This document shows positions 56,601 to 64,000 of a stretch of DNA of 64,000 nt, one piece after another. The stretch's first letter is position 1. Every line of letters begins with the position of its first letter. The notes beneath the pieces are model-generated. The model saw only the letters and a list, made by a program, of their open reading frames with translations. It did no database searches and was not told the origin of the DNA. The stretch comes from Wukongibacter sp050859025 (GTDB lineage: Bacteria > Bacillota > Clostridia > Peptostreptococcales > Caminicellaceae). The DNA is taken from contig NZ_CP138200.1 in NCBI RefSeq assembly GCF_050859025.1, forward strand, positions 5,146,001-5,210,000, read 5' to 3'. Both the position numbers and the translations under genes were made by a program.

Positions 56601-59600
56601 TTTTGTAAATCCGAATGGTGTCTTCCAGCTATAGGCGTTCCAACTATAATATCCTCTTGACCTGTGTATTTATGAAGTAATATCTTATATGCTGTTAGCA
56701 ATACCATATACAACGTTGCATCATACTTTTTAGCTAGGCCTTTTAGATTATCATATGTTTCACCGCTTAATTTGAAGCTTATGCTGTCTCCTTCAAAGCT
56801 TCGTATAGATGGTCTTTCAAAATCCGTTGGTACATTGAGAACAGGCAGTTCTCCCTTAAGTCTATCCAGCCAGTATGTCTCTTGCCTTTTCATGGAATCG
56901 ATGTTGTTTTGCTGCTGCCATATGACATAATCCTTGTATTGTAATTTCAATTCTTCAAGACTCTCACCCCTATACAGCCTTGCAAATTCTTCTATTAATA
57001 TTCCTGCTGATACCCCATCGGATATAATATGGTGCATGTCCATGACCAATAGATATTTAAAGTCTTCTAGCTTTATAATTGCTGCTCTAAATTGGGGTGC
57101 TATACTTAAATCAAAGGGCCTTATCCATTCCTTAATGACATGATTTATATCATCATTCAACTGAATTTCTTTGTATTCTAACTTAAATTCAATACTTTCC
57201 TCAACCCTTTGAACAGCTTGTCCCTTAATCATATGGAAGCTTGTTCTAAGGGGTTCATGTCTATCCAATATGATATTAAATACATCCCGTAGTCTTTCTA
57301 CATCTACCTTTCCTTCCATTTGAACTATAGTAGGTATATTGTAGCTCGTATTTTTCTTATCCATTTCATTTAATACGTACATTCTTTTTTGTGGTGGAGA
57401 TAGAGGGTAAAATTCCCTTTTCTTAGCAGGTTCTATAGGGCTATGTGCAGTCTCTTGACCATCATCTATATACTCTGCAAGTCCTCTTATAGTTGGATTT
57501 TCAAATATCTTCACAAAGGAAACCTTTATATTGAACTCTTTGTGTATTTTCCCTAGCAGTGTAGTCGCCTTTAAGGAATGTCCTCCTATTTCAAAAAAGC
57601 TATCATCTATTCCTATCTTACCTTCTCCCCCTAAGACTTCTCTCCATATATCCACTAGTCTTCTCTCTGTTTCATTCCTCGGCTCAACATATTTAGCCCC
57701 TGCAGTATTTCTTTCATTTGGTATAGGAAGGGCTTTAATATCTAGCTTCCCATTTGTAGTTAGGGGAATACTATCTATTTTCACAAAGTATGATGGTATC
57801 ATATAATCTGGTAACCTTTTTGAAAGCATCTCTCTAATTTCTGAAGCTAAAAAATCACTCTGCGATACTATATAGGCACAAATATATAACTCCTTTGTCT
57901 TATCCTCCCTAGCTACAACCACAGCTTCTTTAACATCATCAATCTCTAATAGATGCTTTTCTATTTCACCAATCTCTATCCTGAATCCCCTGATCTTAAC
58001 CTGATTATCAATCCTTCCTAAAAACTCAATAGTGCCATCTGTCAGCCATCTAGCCAAATCTCCCGTTTTATAGATTTTTTCTTCTTTAGAAAGGGGATTA
58101 TTTATAAATCTTTCTTCCGTCAGCTTTTCTCTTTTAAAATATCCCCTTGCCAATCCATCTCCAGCTATGCACAGCTCTCCTACTACTCCTATAGGCTGCA
58201 AACAGTTATTTTTGCTAAGTATGTATATCTTTGTATTATCTATGGGTTTACCTATGGGTACAGATTTATCAGTATCCTCTTCAATATCGTATTTATGAAC
58301 AACACATCCTACAACAGCTTCTGTAGGTCCATACTCATTGTATATCTCAACATTCTCATTAAAGCCCTTGTATATGCTCTTTGCCAAAGAGGAGCTTAAA
58401 TCCTCTCCACCTACTATAAACCTTTTAATACTGGAGTTCTCATATGTATTATTCTTTATCACCTTTAAATGAGATGGAGTTGCCTTAACTATATTTACCC
58501 TATTATCTCTAATTACTTTTTCTATTAATATCTCATTTCCATCTGCTCTATAGACAATGATCTTATTTCCAGTTATTAAGGGAGTAAATATGGATGTAAT
58601 AGTTAGATCGAAGGAAATTGAAGTATATAGGGGAAATTTTATTTTCTCACCCCTTACATATGTCTTGGCAGCCCACCAAGCATAATTTATCAATCCCTGG
58701 TGTCTAATCATAACCCCCTTTGGTGTGCCCGTAGAGCCTGATGTATAAATCATATACGCCAAGTCATCTGAGGAATTTATAATGTCTAGGTTTGAATTAT
58801 CTTCATCAAGGATTTTTTCTGTGTCTAAATTTATCACTTCTCCCTCAAACTCAATATTCTTAAGGTGACTGTGGCTCAATAATATTTCTGCATCGCTATC
58901 TCCTAGCATAAAATTAATTCTATCCTTTGGATAATTTGAATCTATTGGTAGAAAAGCCCCACCCGCCTTCACGATTCCTATAATTCCGACAATGGTGTCA
59001 ATGGATAGCTCTGCCATTATTGCTACTATAGAGTCTGGACTTACTCTCTTTTTTCTCAGTATTCGTGCCAGTTGATTTGACCTTTCGTTTAGTTCTTTGT
59101 AGGTCATCTCTCTATCTTCATCCTCAATTGCAATTTCATAGGGATGCATTCTTGCCTGTTCTTCAAATAACTGATATATGAGCTGTTCCTTTGGATAGTT
59201 CTTTGTCGTTTCATTAAATCCATTAAGTATACTATTCTTTTCTTCATCTGACATTATTTCAATTTCGCTAAGGCCAAGATTTACATTACCTATACTGGTT
59301 TCAATTAGCCTTTTATAATGCTCTATTATTTTTTGAAGAGTCCTCTCTTTATATCGTTTTGAATTATATTCAACTATTCCCGTAATACTTTCTTCATTTC
59401 TTCTAAGAGAAATAATCATATTTGGGACTATATGGTCAATATATCCCCTGTCATGGATATTTTCTAATAAAATGGCTATATCAAATAGGGGAAACTCTTT
59501 ACCCCTATAGGGTATATTTAGATAATGCAATAGTCCCTCTATTGGGTAATTTTGATTCTTAGTTGCATCAACTATGGTATTCCTTACCTCCAGCAGCAGC

Positions 59601-60004
59601 TCCTTGAATGTCATATTCTCTTCTATTTTATTTCTTAAGGCCAGTACAGTGTTTATGAACTCCCCCTCAACGTTCTGCTTCATAATCGTTGAACCGATAA
59701 TTATATCCCTTTGCTGTGTATATCTCCATAAAAGCCCTGTCAATCCTGCTGCAAAAATCATATGCAGTAATGAATCACTACCATTTCTGAGCTTCATTAA
59801 TTTAGCATAGGCTTCATCTGAGAACGTAAATTCTAATCTATCATAATGTATACTATTGTCTTTTTCGCTGATTATCTCATTATTATCGTATGGAAAGTAT
59901 ACCTTAGTAATCTCCCCTGAAAGCTTGTTCAGCCAATAATCCCTTTCACTAGACTGCTTTATCCCAGCCGAAACTAAATCTATGGAATGCCTATTATCCT
60001 TCAT
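53624..60004 (-). CDS. Nonribosomal peptide synthetase: half C-A-T-C-A-T-TE
   Basis: The 2126-residue protein starts with only the C-terminal half of a condensation domain (about 15-245; no HHxxxDG). Then follow A1 (YTSGSTGTPKG near 425), T1 (GGHSLK near 808), a full C domain (HHIISDG near 991), A2 (YTSGSTGKPNG near 1463), T2 (GGDSLK near 1845) and a thioesterase (GHSAGG near 1965). By manual alignment to GrsA the A1 code reads D-L-T-K-I-G-E-V-G-K, the code for Asn; A2 reads about D-A-G-C-V-G-E-I-T-K, which I cannot assign. The TE makes this the last synthetase: it releases or cyclises the chain. GAGGGGG sets the ATG. The B12 radical SAM gene and another NRPS lie upstream. Confidence 0.95.
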   Translation of the reverse strand: MKDNRHSIDLVSAGIKQSSERDYWLNKLSGEITKVYFPYDNNEIISEKDNSIHYDRLEFTFSDEAYAKLMKLRNGSDSLLHMIFAAGLTGLLWRYTQQRDIIIGSTIMKQNVEGEFINTVLALRNKIEENMTFKELLLEVRNTIVDATKNQNYPIEGLLHYLNIPYRGKEFPLFDIAILLENIHDRGYIDHIVPNMIISLRRNEESITGIVEYNSKRYKERTLQKIIEHYKRLIETSIGNVNLGLSEIEIMSDEEKNSILNGFNETTKNYPKEQLIYQLFEEQARMHPYEIAIEDEDREMTYKELNERSNQLARILRKKRVSPDSIVAIMAELSIDTIVGIIGIVKAGGAFLPIDSNYPKDRINFMLGDSDAEILLSHSHLKNIEFEGEVINLDTEKILDEDNSNLDIINSSDDLAYMIYTSGSTGTPKGVMIRHQGLINYAWWAAKTYVRGEKIKFPLYTSISFDLTITSIFTPLITGNKIIVYRADGNEILIEKVIRDNRVNIVKATPSHLKVIKNNTYENSSIKRFIVGGEDLSSSLAKSIYKGFNENVEIYNEYGPTEAVVGCVVHKYDIEEDTDKSVPIGKPIDNTKIYILSKNNCLQPIGVVGELCIAGDGLARGYFKREKLTEERFINNPLSKEEKIYKTGDLARWLTDGTIEFLGRIDNQVKIRGFRIEIGEIEKHLLEIDDVKEAVVVAREDKTKELYICAYIVSQSDFLASEIREMLSKRLPDYMIPSYFVKIDSIPLTTNGKLDIKALPIPNERNTAGAKYVEPRNETERRLVDIWREVLGGEGKIGIDDSFFEIGGHSLKATTLLGKIHKEFNIKVSFVKIFENPTIRGLAEYIDDGQETAHSPIEPAKKREFYPLSPPQKRMYVLNEMDKKNTSYNIPTIVQMEGKVDVERLRDVFNIILDRHEPLRTSFHMIKGQAVQRVEESIEFKLEYKEIQLNDDINHVIKEWIRPFDLSIAPQFRAAIIKLEDFKYLLVMDMHHIISDGVSAGILIEEFARLYRGESLEELKLQYKDYVIWQQQNNIDSMKRQETYWLDRLKGELPVLNVPTDFERPSIRSFEGDSISFKLSGETYDNLKGLAKKYDATLYMVLLTAYKILLHKYTGQEDIIVGTPIAGRHHSDLQNIVGMFVNTLVMRNYPTDIKTCEEFLIEVKENALNAYENQDYQFDELVDKLDLNRDTSRNPLVETMFILQNIDTIDVEIDGLKITSYGHQNPTSKFDIGLIATELENGMGFKIEYSTSLFRKDTIERLGQHYLNILEEIPLNIQRAIKEIDVVSQREKHNILIDFNNTKEELSNKAIHELFEEQVEKTPENMALTYNECQLSYRELNKKANSLARCLKNSGVENETIVGIMTESPINTVVSMLAILKAGGAYLPIDSKYPAQRIEHMLRDSKVGIVLSDNTSIDRIKDAGFNFKILDLMDQRIYDYESDNLKIDLSGTNLAYVIYTSGSTGKPNGVMVEHRGITNFIEWKINAYNYSHSDTALQLMSMSFDAFGGNLYAALLSGGNVVLIDRDRYLDYPYIRRIIRDRGVTNFCTVPSMYRLLLEGADSDDLRTLRFVVLGGEKIDRHLIKNSKELKEDLQLINEYGPTEDSITATSNIDMTLEDISVIGSPIANNYIYILDKSTKPVPIGIPGEIYISGLGLARGYINNSKLTKERFIQNPFFKGQRMYKTGDVARWLQDGKIEYLGRIDEQVKIRGYRIELGDIENQLLKIDDVKEAVAIARKDDKGNNYLCAYYTSDKNISISQFKGFLTKELPDYMIPSYFVKIDKLPLTPNGKVDKRALPKHLGNIETGVKYEAPSNEIEKLLVEIYRDILAIDQIGINDDFFDLGGDSLKVVSLAADISKKLNIEVPVSQIFKNPTIKGISKYMVLQCTGSNDEYYILFNEGQSKNVFCFPPALGFGLGYMELAKLLNDYSIYAFNFIPRKDNLKKYADLINRIQPHEPLVLLGHSAGGNLAFEVAKELEKRGSRVSDIIILDSTYKREKEEVTEELEEQFDKSMFERNKKLLLFKDRIVEISRNYAHYHGELINSGIIAANIHFITSVETEVVDPAAEWRNSTSSIYKVYEGDGIHKDMLKDEALLKNGRIINYILEKIFDCEKCDIYIESEKTS

Positions 60005-60048
60005 ATATCCCCCTCGCTTTCTATAATAGTGTCTATATAGGCTACTCT

Positions 60049-61770
60049 CTAAAATCCAAAATTTATATCTGCATCTACTTCTTCTTCAGCCACATGTAGT
60101 TTTTGTACCTTTCTACTATCAATGATAATACTGTCATTATTCTTGAATTCTATCAATGAAGGTACTGCATTTTTTTGTAATTTACTCCATCTATCATCTG
60201 CCATATAAATATCCTTTAACGAATAGGTAGTAGGAATTCCTAATTTTTTTAAATGCTTCACAAATCTATTGATTCTTAAGTAGGTTTCTTCTCTTGATGG
60301 TATTGAATCTACATACCAGGTCTGCAGCATTAACATATCCCTAGCCTTTTCTGGATATAAAAGTTTCCTATTATCGGCCCAATCATTAGAACCGACTTGA
60401 CCAGAATAATAATAGACAAAGGGGTTGCACTCAGCTTCCCAAATAAAGTCCTTAAGCTCCTCAATCAAATCCAAGGTTTGCCTAAAATCCTCTTCTGTTT
60501 CACCTGGATGTCCGATTACCCAGTAGGTTGTGGTCTTAATCCCAACACTTGCAAGATTATAAATTGCCTGTTTAATCTGCTGTAGGGTTATTCTTTTGCC
60601 CATCATTTCAAGAACCCTTTCAGATCCACTCTCAATACCCAGTCGTGCCCTATAAAATCCACCCTGTCTCCATAAAAGTGTATTATCAATATCACAAACG
60701 TCTCTATCAGCCCTCAAATATCCATCCCAATAAATAGGAAGCTCCCTATTCATCAATTCCTTTGCTAGGCTGCTGGCAATTGGATTAAGCAGTGAATCTC
60801 CCATTAAAACCAATTGACTCCTATGTCTTTCATATATTTTTTCCAATTCGTCTACAATCTGAACAGCTTTCTTCTTTCTATATTTTCCCCATTGTATGGT
60901 TTCTGAACAAAAGCTGCATTGAAAAGGGCAGCTCCTTGATGTATAGGAGGCTAAATGTGGATAATATTCTAATTTATAATCACTAAAATCAGGTATATTG
61001 GCAGTAGAAATGTCAAAGGTTTCATTTTTGATATCCCCTAGTGTATAAACCCTTTTATTCTCTGGCAGTTCCCCACTTAACAATTTTCTAAAAAGAATCT
61101 CTCCTTCACCTATTAAAAGCTTATCTATATAGCCCTCTGTTTTCTCTATAAAATATTCAAAATTCGGAGAGCCTGGGAGAAGCTGTGTAGCAAAAATACC
61201 TCCTCCCATGAAAATCACAGTTTCAGGAGAATGCTCTTTTATTATCCTCGCTGCAAATAGTGAGGGAGCTAGGACACCACAAAATACTGAAAATCCTACT
61301 AAATATGGCTTTTCCTTTTCTACTAATTTAAGAACATATTTTTCTAACCTATCATAGAAAATCGTCAATATATCATTTAACTCTAAAATCTGCTGCTTAA
61401 TAACTTCATGGAAAAATGTTTTTTGTACTAATATCTTAATCAGCTCTACATACTCATCTTCATTGTCATAATTTATATAGGCCATCATATGATTATCAAA
61501 TACTTCTTGTCCAATATTTTCAAAATTTCCTCTTCTATTTTCAGGAATACATTCCCTTAATACCATAAAATATTTTGCTCTTATATCTCTGAATTCATCT
61601 TCTACATTTGCGTCAATAGTCTTTATATTATATTTTTCATCCTTCATATATGCCTTTAGACATGCAATGCCCAGTGGTGGAATTAAAGGTGTCCAAAAAG
61701 GCATTAACATCAACAGTATATCGCTTCGATTTTCTTCTCTTTCCCTTGATAAAGTATCATAGTAATCCAT
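60049..61770 (-). CDS. B12-binding-type radical SAM enzyme inside the NRPS cluster
   Basis: The 573-residue protein starts at an ATG at 61770 after GGGGGA. The N-terminal half (about 15-220) has the Rossmann-like layout of B12-binding radical SAM proteins (LMPFWTPLIPPLGIACLKAY, VGFSVFCGVLAPSLFAARII, FMGGGIFATQLLPGS) but lacks a D-x-H-x-x-G motif. The radical SAM cluster is CPFQCSFCSE (CxxxCxxC, about 281-288), followed by LVLMGDSLLNP and GIESGSERVLEMMGKR. It resembles the BchE/methyltransferase group. It lies between the two NRPS genes on the same strand, 45 bases before the second, so it probably methylates or otherwise modifies a carrier-bound residue. Confidence 0.9.
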   Translation of the reverse strand: MDYYDTLSREREENRSDILLMLMPFWTPLIPPLGIACLKAYMKDEKYNIKTIDANVEDEFRDIRAKYFMVLRECIPENRRGNFENIGQEVFDNHMMAYINYDNEDEYVELIKILVQKTFFHEVIKQQILELNDILTIFYDRLEKYVLKLVEKEKPYLVGFSVFCGVLAPSLFAARIIKEHSPETVIFMGGGIFATQLLPGSPNFEYFIEKTEGYIDKLLIGEGEILFRKLLSGELPENKRVYTLGDIKNETFDISTANIPDFSDYKLEYYPHLASYTSRSCPFQCSFCSETIQWGKYRKKKAVQIVDELEKIYERHRSQLVLMGDSLLNPIASSLAKELMNRELPIYWDGYLRADRDVCDIDNTLLWRQGGFYRARLGIESGSERVLEMMGKRITLQQIKQAIYNLASVGIKTTTYWVIGHPGETEEDFRQTLDLIEELKDFIWEAECNPFVYYYSGQVGSNDWADNRKLLYPEKARDMLMLQTWYVDSIPSREETYLRINRFVKHLKKLGIPTTYSLKDIYMADDRWSKLQKNAVPSLIEFKNNDSIIIDSRKVQKLHVAEEEVDADINFGF

Positions 61771-61925
61771 ATGTTTTCCCCCATTAAGCATCATTATTTA
61801 TATTGATACTAGAGATTCAACCTCACAGTTTAATAAATCTCAAAGAAAAAATGTAAAACCCTTCATTATTTTCTCTAAAATTTATTTTGAATCTTAATAC
61901 TGTTTATCTATAATTGGCTCGTTTT

Positions 61926-64000
61926 TTAAGCTAGTGATTCAAAGTCAAAGCTCTCGATTTCTAGGCTATCAGGTTCTACAGTAATTAACTCATGGTTTGC
62001 TATAGCATCTACAATTTTTATATTCTTGTCATCAGCCACTTGATTTAGGATATGAATATAACTGTCCCTTATCCTTTCCATCGTCGATTTTTTAAATAAT
62101 TGAGTAGAATATTCAAGATTAATTAATATCCTTTTATCTATCTCAAAAATATCAAAGGTAAAGTCAAACTTTGAAATATTTTTTCTAACCCCATATCCCT
62201 TTAGAGTTAATCCTTCAAATGACATATCCTCATTTATCATATTTTTGAAGGAGAATACAACGCTAAAGAGTGGATTTCTACTATAATCCTTTCCAATTCC
62301 CAGCTTTGTCACCAAATCTTCGAATTGATAGTCCTGATTCTCAAAGGCTTCAAGGGTACTTGTCTTTACTTCCTCTAAGAATTCAATAAATGTTTTTTCT
62401 CCCCTAGGATAATTTCGTAATGGCAGCATATTTACAAACATTCCAATTATATTCTCCAAATCCTGATGGGGCCTTCCCGAGATAGGAGAGCCTACTACTA
62501 TATCCTCTTGTCCAGAATAGCTGTAGAGCAAAATATTAAAGGCCGAAAGCAGAAGCATAAATAGGGTAATTTCATTTTCAGCTTCAAAGCTCTTTAATTT
62601 TTTGACCAGCTCTAAATCCAGTTCAAACCTAATATCCTCCCCTTCAAAGTTCTTTATAGGCGGTCTTTGATAATCGGTAGCTACATTTAGTAAAGGTATT
62701 TCTCCTCTAAACTTATTCAGCCAATACTCTTCCTGCTTTTCTAGCTGCGATGACTTCATTATCTCATTTTGCCAAATTGCATAGTCCTTATATTGTAGCT
62801 TTAAGTCCGATAGCTTATCACCTTTGTATATTTTACAGAATTCATCTAATAAAATTACAATTGATATACCATCGGATATTATATGATGCATGTCAAAGAT
62901 TAAAATATGACTATTTTCTCCCAGTTTCACTAATTCAGCTCGGAACAATGGAGCCTTACTAAGGTCAAAGGAACGAATGAAATCTTGAATAATACCATCC
63001 ACTGGAGTTTTTTTCTCCATTTCCCTATATCTCAGTTTGAATTCCACATCATCATGAACTCTTTGGACAACCTTCTCACCAACTATATCAAAGCTAGTTC
63101 TAAGGGAATCATGTCTATTTATAACTTCTATAAAGGTTTCTTCTACTTTGTTTCTTTCTATATTGCCTTCTATTAATATTGCTGAAGGCATGTTATAGGA
63201 AGTATTTTCTTCCTTCTGGGAATGGAGTATATACAATCTGTTTTGAGCCGACGATAGAGGATAATATTTCTCTTTCTTCTGGGCTTTGATAGATTTATAT
63301 ATACTTTTTCCACCTGTATTAATTATCTTAGATAAAGTATCTATTGTAGGATTGTTAAATATTTCACCAAATGAAATCTTTATATTGAATTCTTTGTGGA
63401 GCTTAGATATCAGGGCCATTATATCCAGTGAATTTCCTCCAAGCCCAAAAAAGCTATCATTAATACTTACCTCTTTAATTCCTAATATTTCAGACCAAAT
63501 CATAGCCATTCTTTTTTCCATTTCATTTCTTGGCGGTATATATACCTTTTCTTTGCTAGCCACGGGTTCAGGTAAAGCTTGATAGTCAATCTTTCCATTA
63601 ATTTTTTTAGGAATTTCCCTTAGCTTTATAATTTGATTAGGTATCATTCCCATCGGTAGCTTTTCTACCAAATATTCTTTAATAGCTTCTATGAATAGGC
63701 TTACATCTATCTCATTATCATTGAATCCTGTTACATAAACTACTAAGGCTTCACTTCCATTAATTGTTCTTTTGACTGCTACCCCTTCCTTTATCAAGGG
63801 GTGCTTTAATAATACATTCTCAATTCCCTCAAGCTCAATTCTAATTCCCCTTACCTTCACCTGTCTGTCAATTCGTCCAAGAAGATCAACATTTCCATCG
63901 GCTAGGTATTTTCCTAAATCTCCTGTCTTATAAATAAGATCTTCAGGATTATCGCTAAAGGGATTTTGAATGAATACCTTCTCATTCATATCTGGTAAAT
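61926..64000 (-). CDS. Nonribosomal peptide synthetase, C-terminal part (A-T-C; runs off right edge)
   Basis: The frame continues past the right edge, so the N-terminus is missing. The visible 690 residues comprise the end of an adenylation domain (YKTGDLGKYLADG, GRIDRQVKVRGIRIELEGIE), a carrier domain with GGNSLD (near 63430) and a complete condensation domain with HHIISDG (near 62880). It ends shortly after the C domain with a short acidic tail (EPDSLEIESFDFESLA). A terminal C domain followed by an NRPS that starts with half a C domain implies that chain transfer is organised across the two proteins, perhaps with the radical SAM enzyme between. The module's A-domain specificity code lies outside the window. 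Confidence 0.95.
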   Translation of the reverse strand, partial: LPDMNEKVFIQNPFSDNPEDLIYKTGDLGKYLADGNVDLLGRIDRQVKVRGIRIELEGIENVLLKHPLIKEGVAVKRTINGSEALVVYVTGFNDNEIDVSLFIEAIKEYLVEKLPMGMIPNQIIKLREIPKKINGKIDYQALPEPVASKEKVYIPPRNEMEKRMAMIWSEILGIKEVSINDSFFGLGGNSLDIMALISKLHKEFNIKISFGEIFNNPTIDTLSKIINTGGKSIYKSIKAQKKEKYYPLSSAQNRLYILHSQKEENTSYNMPSAILIEGNIERNKVEETFIEVINRHDSLRTSFDIVGEKVVQRVHDDVEFKLRYREMEKKTPVDGIIQDFIRSFDLSKAPLFRAELVKLGENSHILIFDMHHIISDGISIVILLDEFCKIYKGDKLSDLKLQYKDYAIWQNEIMKSSQLEKQEEYWLNKFRGEIPLLNVATDYQRPPIKNFEGEDIRFELDLELVKKLKSFEAENEITLFMLLLSAFNILLYSYSGQEDIVVGSPISGRPHQDLENIIGMFVNMLPLRNYPRGEKTFIEFLEEVKTSTLEAFENQDYQFEDLVTKLGIGKDYSRNPLFSVVFSFKNMINEDMSFEGLTLKGYGVRKNISKFDFTFDIFEIDKRILINLEYSTQLFKKSTMERIRDSYIHILNQVADDKNIKIVDAIANHELITVEPDSLEIESFDFESLA

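Overview
The window looks like part of the chromosome of a low-GC, spore-forming, amino-acid-fermenting anaerobe of the Clostridia, possibly a Tissierellales-like lineage. The grounds are very AT-rich intergenic DNA, a Spo0E-type SQELD protein, a SafA/YkwD-like LysM-CAP protein, a DUF421-DUF4363 pair, ferredoxin-linked 2-oxoacid oxidation with butyrate-type kinases, and a selenocysteine-containing HesB-like protein. Species cannot be assigned by eye.

Left part (1-31 kb): the end of a SNF2 helicase operon, a Spo0E-like gene and an autoregulated XRE repressor. Next come glmS with its glmS ribozyme and a duplicated glmS 3' fragment, then glmM and cstA. A c-di-GMP-I riboswitch lies upstream of a chemoreceptor. 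A sigma-54-controlled operon follows, holding two butyrate kinase paralogues, a phosphate acyltransferase, a P-loop ATPase and a four-subunit 2-oxoacid:ferredoxin oxidoreductase. Its bkdR-like activator is next door. After that are cdaA-cdaR, an IS630 element surrounded by related MITE-like palindromes, a BON-domain protein, a DMT-type transporter, archaeal-type phosphoglycerate mutase and the LysM-CAP protein. The widespread order cdaA-cdaR-glmM-glmS is kept, but about 15 kb of metabolic genes separate cdaR from glmM.

Middle (31-40 kb): a CBS-GGDEF protein, then a complete minus-strand rRNA operon. It has two consensus promoters, 16S, tRNA-Ala, 23S, 5S, ten further tRNAs (Asn, fMet, Glu, Val, Asp, Leu, Gly, Arg, Met, Phe) and a terminator.

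Right part (40-64 kb): the DUF421/DUF4363 pair; a candidate structured RNA behind a consensus promoter; an opine-dehydrogenase-like gene translationally coupled to a B12-binding/glutamate-mutase-E-like protein; an N-acyl amino acid catabolic set (M20 amidohydrolase, D-aminoacylase, YfcC carrier with an overlooked 17-codon ORF in front of it). Then comes a redox operon with the in-frame-UGA HesB-like selenoprotein, a NapH-like membrane iron-sulfur protein and a glutaredoxin-like protein, and a possible CsoR-type operator at its promoter. The last 13.5 kb are a nonribosomal peptide cluster that runs off the right edge: NRPS (A-T-C end), a B12-type radical SAM enzyme, NRPS (half C-A-T-C-A-T-TE), and a single polypeptide joining a penicillin-binding-protein-like serine hydrolase to a cyclic-peptide-type ABC exporter. 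This cluster, the selenoprotein and the opine/B12 pair are the most distinctive content.
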